A stretch of 5,945 bases of DNA from assembly GCA_020345705.1 (NCBI GenBank), contig CP070766.1, positions 517,441-523,385 on the forward strand, in the 5' to 3' direction. Position 1 is the stretch's first letter. The number at the start of each line of letters is the position of its first letter. The position numbers and the translations under genes are program-made. The notes beneath the pieces are model-generated. The model did no database searches, was not told where the DNA came from, and saw only the letters and a list, made by a program, of their open reading frames with translations. The stretch is from Candidatus Zixiibacteriota bacterium (GTDB taxonomy: Bacteria > Zixibacteria > MSB-5A5 > GN15 > PGXB01). Shown piece by piece: positions 1 to 5,945 of this stretch.

Positions 1-2
1 AC

Positions 3-221
3 CCGATTCGGGAGATTATGTCCGGTGATCCTGAATTCACAAAGGTAAAAATAGACCGAGGGACATTTATCGGTGACAATTGCACGGTGATGGCCGACGT
101 CGGGGATTATTCCGTAATCGGTGCCGGAAGTGTCGTTGTAAAGGATATACCCGGTCATGTTGTCGCCGTCGGCAATCCGGCCAGAGTTATTAAAGAACGG
201 CCAAGAATCGGCGACGCTTGA
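3..221 (+). CDS. Hexapeptide-repeat (left-handed beta-helix) acyltransferase, C-terminal fragment
   Basis: Only the last 72 codons are in the window; the reading frame is open to the left edge, so the gene starts outside it. The visible part has the imperfect hexad pattern of left-handed beta-helix acyltransferases (IGDNCT, then IGAGSV at the end of the helix). It closes with the usual family tail VVKDIP followed by VGNPARVI. Such enzymes move an acetyl or other acyl group from a CoA or carrier thioester to a sugar hydroxyl or amine, working as cytoplasmic trimers. The catalytic His normally lies upstream of this fragment and cannot be checked. The gene ends 18 nt before the deacetylase gene, on the same strand, which suggests an operon for sugar or glycan modification. 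The ATG at 18 is internal and should not be taken as the start. The fold is clear; the acceptor substrate is unknown. Confidence 0.85.
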   Translation, partial: PIREIMSGDPEFTKVKIDRGTFIGDNCTVMADVGDYSVIGAGSVVVKDIPGHVVAVGNPARVIKERPRIGDA

Positions 222-239
222 TTCCGGACTATTCGTATT

Positions 240-1265
240 GTGAAACGTTTCCTGATCAATCTTATTCTGGCAGCGGCTGACATTCTGGGTGTCAACATTC
301 TCTATAATTTCTTAAACAGGCGCAGGATTCGTGTCTTGATGTATCATGCTGTGTCCTCCGAGACCCTTCCCACTTTTTACTGGACGCGTCTTGACCGGGA
401 CAAGTTTGCCTGGCAGATGGAGCATTTGAAGAATCGCTTCAATGTTCTGAAAGCGTCCGGCCTTCTGAAGGATGAATCAGACGTCTGCCTTTCCAAAAGG
501 GCGGTCATGATAAGCTTTGATGACGGCTATGAAAACGTTTTCACGATTGCCCGCCCGATTCTTGAACGATTGAATCTTCCGGCCATTTGTTTTGTGCTGC
601 CCGAGTTGTCGGAAGCCGGGCGGAGCATCTGGCCCGACGAGCTTTATGACCTGATTTTTCTCTCGAATGTCGATGAAATCGATCTGAGTGCATTCGACAT
701 GGGAAAGCGGCGCCTCGGCGATTCTATCGATAACAGACTTGAGCTTTATCATTCACTGGTCAAATCCATGAAGTCCTGGCCGCACCGGAAAAGGCAGAAG
801 CTGCTCGGGCACCTGTTCGCAACCTATAGCGATGCGGGACGTAAAGGCGGCCACGTCCGCTTCAAGCTGATGACGCCGGAACAGGTCGCCGAGATTTCCG
901 GAAGTGACCTGTTTGAGATCGGGCTTCATACGAATACGCACCCGATCTTATCGACAATGCCGGTCGATGAGCAGGAGAGGGAAATCAAATCGGCGGCGGA
1001 CTATTTATCGCACCGGGGGATTGGATTTCTCCCGATCTTTGCCTATCCAAATGGCCGGCCTGAGGATTTCACCGAGGAGACTATCGCCATCCTGGAGCGG
1101 CACGGGATTAAAGCGGCTTTTACATCGATTGACGGATTGCATGACCTTCGTGATGAACAGTTCCATGTGAGAAGAATCAACATCGGCGCTGACATAAACA
1201 GGTGGGAATTCAAAGCCAGGCTTTCAGGATTCTTTTATTTTCTCCAGGGTCTGAAGGGCAATTAG
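240..1265 (+). CDS. Polysaccharide deacetylase (NodB-fold, carbohydrate esterase 4)
   Basis: This is a 341-residue protein of the polysaccharide deacetylase family, which hydrolyses N- or O-acetyl groups on sugar polymers with a divalent metal. Seen directly: motif 1 SFDDG (Asp94 likely catalytic base, Asp95 metal ligand), motif 2 HTNTH (His230 and His234, metal ligands), and motif 3 FAYPNG (267-272), which resembles the AYPYG form of NodB-type enzymes such as PgaB/IcaB. The VLMYHAV stretch at 32-38 is the usual first strand of this clade. Residues 4-25 are hydrophobic and are followed by an Arg-rich stretch (NRRRIR), so membrane association is possible, but no clear cleavable signal peptide is seen. 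The roughly 130 residues between motifs 1 and 2 are mostly helical-looking. The start is GTG with only a weak GGA 11 nt upstream, so it is less certain than the family assignment. The stop lies 2 nt before the next ATG, which suggests coupling. The likely role is trimming acetyl groups from an exported polysaccharide; the substrate is unknown. Confidence 0.9.
   Translation: MKRFLINLILAAADILGVNILYNFLNRRRIRVLMYHAVSSETLPTFYWTRLDRDKFAWQMEHLKNRFNVLKASGLLKDESDVCLSKRAVMISFDDGYENVFTIARPILERLNLPAICFVLPELSEAGRSIWPDELYDLIFLSNVDEIDLSAFDMGKRRLGDSIDNRLELYHSLVKSMKSWPHRKRQKLLGHLFATYSDAGRKGGHVRFKLMTPEQVAEISGSDLFEIGLHTNTHPILSTMPVDEQEREIKSAADYLSHRGIGFLPIFAYPNGRPEDFTEETIAILERHGIKAAFTSIDGLHDLRDEQFHVRRINIGADINRWEFKARLSGFFYFLQGLKGN
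1253..1258 (+). promoter_or_regulatory. Ribosome binding site for the CelD/BcsL-like gene
   Basis: GAAGGG lies inside the last codons of the deacetylase gene, 9 nt before the ATG at 1268. It supports that ATG as the true start rather than the longer frame that opens at 1202 inside the deacetylase gene. Confidence 0.5.
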
Positions 1266-1267
1266 AT

Positions 1268-2977
1268 ATGTTGACGGTTCAAAGGATAGATTCGCTCGAT
1301 GGTATGCAGGTTCTTGAACCAGTCTGGAACAATCTGCTTGCAGAAAGCGATGTGAATACCATTTTCCTGACCTATGAGTGGATTCGCACGTGGTGGGAGA
1401 CGTTAGGCTCTGAAAGCGAACTCTACGTGCTGTCCGTCATGGACGGCGGGACTGTCATAGGTATTGCGCCCCTGATGTTGACTGGGTTCCGGCGCTTTGG
1501 CAGGAGAAACAGGATCATTCAATTCATCGGGACTCCCAATGCCGACTACAGCGATATTATCGGCCGGGACAAGAATGTAATCTCAAATGAGATCGCCGGG
1601 TATTTTGCCCGTCATAGAAAGGATTGGACCGCCGTTGACCTATCGCAGGTGCCGGCTCACTCCGGCACCGTGCCGGCCATGGAGTCGGCTGCCGCAAGGC
1701 ACGGGCTGCCTTCTAGAACCGAGGAAATTGACGTCTGCATGACATATGAATACGACGGCGACGAGGCCGGCCGCAAGGAATTCATCATTGAAAGGAAAAG
1801 AAATCTCAGAAACAGCATGCACTTCTTCGAGAGGCTTGGTGGATTGAAGCATGAGCGCCTGGTGAAAGCGGCTGACATAGAAAAGAACCTTTACGGTTTC
1901 TTCCACAGCCATGTCGTGCGGTGGCTTGAGGAGATCACACCCAGCAAGTTCCTGAGCGCCGGGCATCGGGAGTTCTATCATGCGGTCGCCCGAAAGCTGG
2001 CCCCTCTCAATCGAGCATCATTGTCAATTCTGAAACATGGTGACTATCCGGTCGCCTACCTCTTTGCTTATACTTACGGCGATGTGGCCCACTTATATAC
2101 CATAACGAACGGGCCGTTTCACCAGAGAAAGTCGCCGGGTATCGTGCTGTTTCATCTCGTGGTTGAAGACTTCGTGCGGGAGGGCCTTAACAGGGTCGAT
2201 TTCGCCCGCGGCGCAGGCAGCCATAAGTTAAGATTCATAATCAAGACCTCGCAGAACCGACGGATTACTCTCTATCGGACCCGGCGCAGCCGACAGCTGA
2301 CCCTGATGATTCAGAGGCTTAAAGCTGTCGGTTTCATCAAAAAAACACTCCAAAACCGGAAATTTCAGAGTGCCAAGACGAGATCGTTGAGTTCATATTC
2401 TCGTCGCGGCTTAAGCGGTCTGGCTGCCGACATCTTAAGAAGAGTTTTTCGATTATTAGTCGATAGTTCCTCTTTCGTGGTGCTCAGCATCGATCGTGAA
2501 GCACTTGTAAGTGTAGACCCGGTCGCCGGCGTCACTATTGAAAAGCTAGGGCCGGATGAGACGGAAATAATCGGCGATTTCACGGGCTTTTTCAGCGGGT
2601 CAGAGGATCATCGACTGGCGGAAGAACGACTGGCCGGCAAAGGCGAGTGTTTTGCGGCGAAAATAGATGGCGCGGTTGCTGGGATCGGCTGGGCATTTCA
2701 TAGAAACGGAGTAATTACGAATTTGGAATCGGGCTATGAGCCGGGAGAAAATGAGGTCTTGCTCGGTGATTTCTTTTTGTCTCCCGTCTGTCACAATCCC
2801 GAGATTTTCAGCCACCTGGCGGCCTTCATGGTCAGAGATCAACTTAAGAAAAAATCCCGGGTCACGGCGGTATTCAAGGAGGAAGAATTCGCTTTTATTG
2901 ACGCTCTTCTGGAACTCGGCTTTAACCGCACGTCAACAATCCGGTCCGTCAGGATTCTGGGTATTAAATTGCTCTAA
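1268..2977 (+). CDS. CelD/BcsL-like (FemAB-fold) acyltransferase fused to a degenerate GNAT-like domain
   Basis: This is a 569-residue protein with two apparent modules. Residues 1 to about 340 look like the CelD/BcsL acetyltransferase family (Acetyltransf_6, related to FemAB). They have the N-terminal TYEWIRTWW segment (about 35-43), a basic ERKRNLRN helix start at 175-182, and the strand-helix core from LSILKHG (252) to DFARGAGSHKLRF (311-323), the usual C-terminal signature. An Arg/Lys/Ser-rich linker (about 341-396) leads to a second domain (397-569) of GNAT pattern. That domain has CFAAKIDGAVAGIGWAF, GDFFLSP (500-506) and a terminal VFKEEE...LLELGF (535-552). In place of the acetyl-CoA loop RxxGxG/A it has VCHNPEIF (507-514), so CoA binding there is doubtful. 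Proteins of this kind occur in polysaccharide loci and transfer acyl or aminoacyl groups. The start at ATG 1268 is chosen for its good ribosome site and 2-nt spacing from the previous stop. Substrate unknown; the domain reading rests on motifs only. Confidence 0.8.
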   Translation: MLTVQRIDSLDGMQVLEPVWNNLLAESDVNTIFLTYEWIRTWWETLGSESELYVLSVMDGGTVIGIAPLMLTGFRRFGRRNRIIQFIGTPNADYSDIIGRDKNVISNEIAGYFARHRKDWTAVDLSQVPAHSGTVPAMESAAARHGLPSRTEEIDVCMTYEYDGDEAGRKEFIIERKRNLRNSMHFFERLGGLKHERLVKAADIEKNLYGFFHSHVVRWLEEITPSKFLSAGHREFYHAVARKLAPLNRASLSILKHGDYPVAYLFAYTYGDVAHLYTITNGPFHQRKSPGIVLFHLVVEDFVREGLNRVDFARGAGSHKLRFIIKTSQNRRITLYRTRRSRQLTLMIQRLKAVGFIKKTLQNRKFQSAKTRSLSSYSRRGLSGLAADILRRVFRLLVDSSSFVVLSIDREALVSVDPVAGVTIEKLGPDETEIIGDFTGFFSGSEDHRLAEERLAGKGECFAAKIDGAVAGIGWAFHRNGVITNLESGYEPGENEVLLGDFFLSPVCHNPEIFSHLAAFMVRDQLKKKSRVTAVFKEEEFAFIDALLELGFNRTSTIRSVRILGIKLL

Positions 2978-3160
2978 CTCTGTAAGAACTATCATGATAC
3001 AGGGGCGAGTGGGTGTCTTCTTTCGGTTCAAAAACGCCGGAAACGGCCGATATATTAATGAAAACCGGATATGACAGCGCTGCTGGAGGTAGAATCCCGC
3101 AGAGGCATCGTCAGCTACATCGGTGGAAAGGAAGATACCGGGCATGATTGACTTTTTGGG

Positions 3161-3189
3161 TTGTCTGTCGAGGCGAAGTTGCATATTTT
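3161..3189 (+). promoter_or_regulatory. Candidate sigma70-type promoter before the NadE-like gene
   Basis: TTGTCT (3161-3166) and TATTTT (3184-3189) are 17 nt apart, each matching four of six consensus positions. Transcription would start near 3196, leaving a leader of roughly 40 nt before the TTG at 3239 that includes its ribosome site. The matches are weak and such pairs arise by chance, so this is only a candidate. It does fit the one real gap between genes in the window. Confidence 0.22.
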
Positions 3190-3226
3190 GGTGTGATATT
3201 TGACCAATAAACCGAATAAGGCATTT

Positions 3227-3231
3227 GAGGG
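3227..3231 (+). promoter_or_regulatory. Ribosome binding site deciding the NadE-like start
   Basis: GAGGG ends 7 nt before the TTG at 3239. The other in-frame candidate, TTG at 3200, sits just after an in-frame stop (3194-3196) and has no purine-rich Shine-Dalgarno in front of it. This favours translation from 3239. Confidence 0.45.
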
Positions 3232-3238
3232 TAAGAGC

Positions 3239-4216
3239 TTGCAGTTCAGTAGAAATAGCCTGCGGATAGACGCTCAGGAAACGTCCGAGCAACTCGGCAA
3301 GATGATTCTGACGCAGATTCGCGGCACGCTGAAAAAGGGCGGCGCCGTAGTGGGAATATCCGGTGGGATAGACTCATCGGTGGTGGCCGCGCTCTGCGTT
3401 GAGGCTCTCGGGCCGTCGCGTGTCGTTGGCGTAATGATGCCTGAAAAAGAATCAGCCGGAGAAAGCAAAGACCTGGCTGTCGTTCTGGCTGAGAAATTCG
3501 GATTCGAGACCGTAGTCGAGGAAATCTCCGGTGGCCTGGAGGGTCTGGGCTGTTATCGACGCCGCAATGAGGCGGTCAGGGCGGTTTTCCCTGATTTCGA
3601 CGAATCCAGAGACAAGTGCAAAATTACCATGCCCTCCAACATTTTAGAAAAGGATACGTTTAATATCTTCACGCTGACTGTCGAGAAGGCCGATGGCAGG
3701 ATTGAATCGAAACGGATGCCGCCATCGGCATATCTTCAGATAGTCGCGGCGTCGAACTATAAGCAGCGGATGAGAATGGCAATACTCTATTATCACGCTG
3801 AGAAAAGGAACTGGGCAGTAGTCGGCACAGGCAACAAAGATGAACACATGCAGGGTTTCTTTGTCAAGTACGGCGACGGCGGGACCGATCTAAAACCGAT
3901 TGCCCATCTTTATAAGACTCAGATTTATCAACTGGCGGTTCACCTTGGTATCCCGGAAGAAATAATCGGCAGGATTCCGACAACGGATACTTACAGCGCC
4001 GAGGTTACTCAGGAAGAATTCTTTTTCGGCATGGATTTCTACAACATGGACATGCTCTGGTATGCCATGGAGCATAATGTGCCCCCGGAGGAAGCCGCCG
4101 AAGTGCTCAATCTGACCGTTGAGCAGGTCGAAAGAGGGTACACCCATATTAAAAGAAAAATCAAGGCAACTGAATATTTGAGAATGAGACCCCTTGGGTT
4201 TGAGGAATATCAATGA
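3239..4216 (+). CDS. NAD-synthase-like (NadE-fold) ATP-pyrophosphatase amide synthetase, divergent long subtype
   Basis: From TTG 3239 this is 325 residues; TTG 3200 would add 13. NadE enzymes adenylate a carboxylate with ATP and release AMP as ammonia forms the amide. Seen here: the PP-loop SGGIDSS (41-47), the helix ending NYKQRMR (173-179), GTGNKDE (196-202), KYGDGG (210-215) and LKPIAHLYKTQ (218-228), all close to NadE. Differences from housekeeping ammonia-dependent NadE (about 275 residues): an extra segment at about 100-160 that includes CYRRRNEAVR (105-114), and TTDTYS with TQEEFFF (248-263) where NadE usually has a TADLW-like loop followed by TDEDELG. There is no nitrilase-type glutaminase domain, so ammonia must be free or supplied by a partner. 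From memory, this longer subtype occurs in biosynthetic and glycan clusters beside carrier proteins and AMP ligases. The stop overlaps the next gene's start (ATGA). A plain NAD-making role cannot be excluded, but the context suggests another carboxylate. The fold is sure; the substrate is not. Confidence 0.88.
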   Translation: MQFSRNSLRIDAQETSEQLGKMILTQIRGTLKKGGAVVGISGGIDSSVVAALCVEALGPSRVVGVMMPEKESAGESKDLAVVLAEKFGFETVVEEISGGLEGLGCYRRRNEAVRAVFPDFDESRDKCKITMPSNILEKDTFNIFTLTVEKADGRIESKRMPPSAYLQIVAASNYKQRMRMAILYYHAEKRNWAVVGTGNKDEHMQGFFVKYGDGGTDLKPIAHLYKTQIYQLAVHLGIPEEIIGRIPTTDTYSAEVTQEEFFFGMDFYNMDMLWYAMEHNVPPEEAAEVLNLTVEQVERGYTHIKRKIKATEYLRMRPLGFEEYQ

Positions 4217-4488
4217 AAGAATCGATAAAGAACATGGAATCAGAAAAGATAGCTGAAAAGGTTGAAAGTTTTATTGAAAAAGACGTGGTCTTTGAGCAGG
4301 AGGCAAAACCTTCCCGGGATCAGGCTTTGCTCGAGACCGGCATTATCGACTCCACGAGTATTCTCGAGCTGGTGGCATTTCTTGAGGAAACCTTCGGTAT
4401 AACGATAGAAGACGAAGAATTGCTCCCGGCCAACCTTGATTCCATCGACAAAATCACCAGCTTTGTAAGCAGAAAACTCAGCACCTAA
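4213..4488 (+). CDS. Acyl carrier protein
   Basis: This is a 91-residue acidic, helical protein with the carrier-protein signature LLETGIIDSTSILELVAFLE. Ser47 in the DST tripeptide is the expected 4'-phosphopantetheine attachment site (classic carriers have DSL). The following helix and FGITIEDEELLPANLDSI match the second and third helices of the fold. The ATG overlaps the stop of the NadE-like gene by two bases (ATGA) and has GAGG 7 nt upstream, so the two are probably translationally coupled. An internal Met8 could start a shorter form but lacks comparable support. A dedicated carrier placed between an amide-synthetase fold and an AMP ligase suggests it holds the substrate that the ligase activates, rather than serving general fatty-acid synthesis. 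Its cargo is unknown. Confidence 0.92.
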   Translation: MKESIKNMESEKIAEKVESFIEKDVVFEQEAKPSRDQALLETGIIDSTSILELVAFLEETFGITIEDEELLPANLDSIDKITSFVSRKLST

Positions 4489-4495
4489 CAGGATT

Positions 4496-5945
4496 ATGCT
4501 TGTCAGCCAGTTTCTCTCAGAATCGGCTCGCCGCTTTGCTGATAAGACAGCTCTTGTTTTCGATGAAAAGCGTTACACGTACGGAGAGCTTTACGAAAAA
4601 GCCGTCAACCTCGCCTCGTTTCTTGTCCGGCAGGGGCTGAGAAAGGGTGACCGGGTCGGCATATACATGGGGAACTCGCCGGAAACGGCCATCTCGATTT
4701 TCGGTACCCTGGAAGCAGGCGGATGCTTTATAGTCATCAATCCGACCATCAAGGAGGAGAAGCTCAGACACATCCTTGAAAACTCCGGGGCGCGCTTTCT
4801 TATTACCGATAACTCCAAAAGAGCCCTTCTTGTGCGAACCTTCTCCCACCTGAACTCCACCCCTCAGACGGTCTTCACCGGAGCCGACGACAAACAGGCG
4901 GCCCGTTTTGAAGATATTATACAGGCCCGTATCGACCTCACCCGGCCAAAACTGATTGATGTCGACCTGGCGGCAATCATCTACACCTCCGGATCGACAG
5001 GCGATCCCAAGGGCGTTACGATGACTCATCGGAATATGGTCTCCGCGGCGACGTCGATTACAACCTATCTGGAGAACAGAGAAGATGATATCATCCTGAA
5101 TATGCTGCCGTTCTCCTTCGATTATGGGTTGTACCAATTGTTGATGGCATTTAAAATAGGCGGCACACTGGTGCTTGAACGCACTTTTGGCTATCCGTAT
5201 CAGATTATAGAGCTGATAAAAAGAGAAAAGATCACAGGCTTGCCGTTCGTGCCGACGATATTCGCCATACTTCTCCAGCTGGAACATCTGGGTAAGGAAA
5301 ATCTCGAGTCCGTCAGATACATAACCAACACGGCGGCGGCCCTTCCGCCGGCATACATTCCCAAAATAAAAAAAGCTTTTCCGAACGCGCGTATTTACTC
5401 CATGTACGGGCTGACCGAGTGCAAGAGGGTCTCTTATCTTCCCCCGGATATGATAGACAAAAAACCGGATTCGGTCGGCATCGCCATGCCCAATACAGAG
5501 GTCTGGATTGTTGACAAAAAAGGCAATGTTCTCGAGCCCGGCCAGGTCGGCGAACTGGTCGTGCGCGGCGGCAGCGTGATGCAGTGCTACTGGAATGATC
5601 CGGAAGGGACCGCGGAAGTAATCAAACCGGGATTTTTCCCGGGTGACAGGCTTTTGTTTACCGGGGACCTCTTTCGGATGGACAAGGACGGCTTTCTGTA
5701 TTTCGCGGATCGAAAAGATGATGTTATCAAGAGCCGCGGCGAGCGGGTGTCTCCCAAAGAGATTGAAAATACGCTTTATTCTATGGATGAGGTGCTCAAC
5801 GCGCGCGTCATCGGCGTTCCGCATGAAATATACGGTCGGGCAATCAAAGCTGAGATTGTTATCAAGAACGGCCGCTCCTTAAGCGGGGCCAAGGTCAAGG
5901 CCTACTGCCGGCGGCACATGGAGGATCTGATGGTGCCGCATATCG
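4496..5945 (+). CDS. AMP-forming acyl/aminoacyl ligase (ANL superfamily), 3' end cut off by the window
   Basis: The frame runs open from ATG 4496 to the window edge (483 codons). ANL enzymes activate a carboxylate as acyl-AMP and pass it to a thiol of CoA or a carrier. Core motifs in order: YTSGSTGDPKGV (163-174, ATP loop), PFSFDYG (205-211), YGLTE (304-308), TGDL (389-392) and RKDDVIKSRGERVSP (406-420, hinge and C-domain start). The last visible residues LMVPHI are the usual run-up to the C-terminal catalytic Lys, which lies just outside with roughly 40 residues. Asp209 sits where amino-acid-activating domains have the Asp that contacts the substrate amino group, so an amino acid or similar is a possible substrate. 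The gene starts 7 nt after the carrier gene; its AGGA is only 2 nt from the ATG, so expression may depend on coupling. From memory it resembles carrier-loading ligases of the prolyl-AMP type and the ligases found in exosortase-linked glycan loci. The exact substrate is unknown. Confidence 0.92.
   Translation, partial: MLVSQFLSESARRFADKTALVFDEKRYTYGELYEKAVNLASFLVRQGLRKGDRVGIYMGNSPETAISIFGTLEAGGCFIVINPTIKEEKLRHILENSGARFLITDNSKRALLVRTFSHLNSTPQTVFTGADDKQAARFEDIIQARIDLTRPKLIDVDLAAIIYTSGSTGDPKGVTMTHRNMVSAATSITTYLENREDDIILNMLPFSFDYGLYQLLMAFKIGGTLVLERTFGYPYQIIELIKREKITGLPFVPTIFAILLQLEHLGKENLESVRYITNTAAALPPAYIPKIKKAFPNARIYSMYGLTECKRVSYLPPDMIDKKPDSVGIAMPNTEVWIVDKKGNVLEPGQVGELVVRGGSVMQCYWNDPEGTAEVIKPGFFPGDRLLFTGDLFRMDKDGFLYFADRKDDVIKSRGERVSPKEIENTLYSMDEVLNARVIGVPHEIYGRAIKAEIVIKNGRSLSGAKVKAYCRRHMEDLMVPHI

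Larger units (their letters stand above)
2978..3238 (+). other. Intergenic region between the glycan-modification block and the NadE-like/ACP/ligase block
   Basis: This 261-nt stretch has no convincing intact gene. It contains: a small GCCG-GAAA-CGGC hairpin (3036-3047) with no following T-run, so not a terminator; a weak promoter-like pair TTCAAA (3027-3032), 18 nt, TATATT (3051-3056); a perfect GGAGGT (3085-3090) with no ATG, GTG or TTG at usable distance; and a 26-codon frame from ATG 3071 to TGA 3151 whose residues 12-18 read GIVSYIG. That piece resembles the first strand of GlmS-type glutaminase domains (see findings). A second promoter-like pair at 3161-3189 is listed separately. The break in the otherwise tight gene packing makes this the most likely place for a separate transcription start. 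Confidence 0.6.

Noticed and set aside
1202..1267. A longer start (ATG 1202) for the CelD/BcsL-like gene
   Set aside because: It would overlap the deacetylase gene by 64 nt and add 22 residues unlike the family N-terminus. ATG 1268 has a good ribosome site and normal spacing.
3036..3047. GCCG-GAAA-CGGC hairpin as a terminator
   Set aside because: The stem is only 4 bp and no T-run follows, so intrinsic termination is not supported.
2736..3074. A 112-codon plus-strand frame spanning the end of the CelD/BcsL-like gene
   Set aside because: Most of it is out of frame within a well-supported gene, and the product has no recognisable pattern.
2933..3292. A 119-codon minus-strand frame covering the intergenic gap
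   Set aside because: It overlaps two real genes at its ends and shows no domain or convincing ribosome site; probably fortuitous.
3239..4216. Naming the NadE-fold gene nadE
   Set aside because: The extra segment, altered substrate loop and coupling to a carrier and ligase make a housekeeping NAD synthase role uncertain, so no symbol is given.
4517..5824. A 435-codon open frame on the minus strand opposite the AMP ligase
   Set aside because: It lies wholly antisense to a clear ANL ligase with all core motifs. Its translation has no recognisable domain and looks like a codon-bias shadow.
3..5945. Assignment to an exosortase A (PEP-CTERM) type locus
   Set aside because: Several gene types fit such loci, but no exosortase, PEP-CTERM protein or other defining marker is in the window. 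Similar genes also occur in other polysaccharide clusters.

Overview
The window is a stretch of bacterial DNA with about half G+C. Every recognisable gene is on the plus strand. It holds six protein genes; the first lacks its 5' end and the last lacks its 3' end. The gene types (left-handed beta-helix acyltransferase, NodB-fold deacetylase, CelD/BcsL-type acyltransferase) point to an exopolysaccharide or surface-glycan locus, most likely of a Gram-negative or environmental candidate-phylum bacterium. The sequence alone does not fix the phylum. No rRNA, tRNA, CRISPR array, transposase or long repeat was found.

Left block (3-2977). The tail of a hexapeptide-repeat acyltransferase is followed after 18 nt by a 341-residue polysaccharide deacetylase with a GTG start. 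Two nucleotides further on is a 569-residue protein that joins a CelD/BcsL-like (FemAB-fold) acyltransferase domain to a second, degenerate-looking GNAT-like domain. These would act on sugars or nascent glycan chains: O- or N-acetylation, N-deacetylation, and transfer of an acyl or aminoacyl group.

Gap (2978-3238). About 260 nt hold no convincing gene. They contain two weak sigma70-like promoter candidates and a perfect Shine-Dalgarno (GGAGGT) with no start codon behind it. After that comes a short peptide frame resembling the N-terminus of GlmS-type glutaminase domains, which may be gene debris or chance.

Right block (3239-5945). A NAD-synthase-fold ATP-pyrophosphatase of a divergent, longer type overlaps an acyl carrier protein gene (ATGA). 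The carrier gene is followed 7 nt later by an AMP-forming adenylating ligase that runs off the window. The tight packing suggests one translationally coupled unit: the ligase activates a carboxylic acid, probably amino-acid-like, and loads it on the carrier at Ser47. The NadE-like protein may form an amide from an activated carboxylate and ammonia. This trio next to glycan-modifying acyltransferases is the most interesting part. A plausible but unproven reading is a pathway that makes an acyl, aminoacyl or amide decoration for the polysaccharide.
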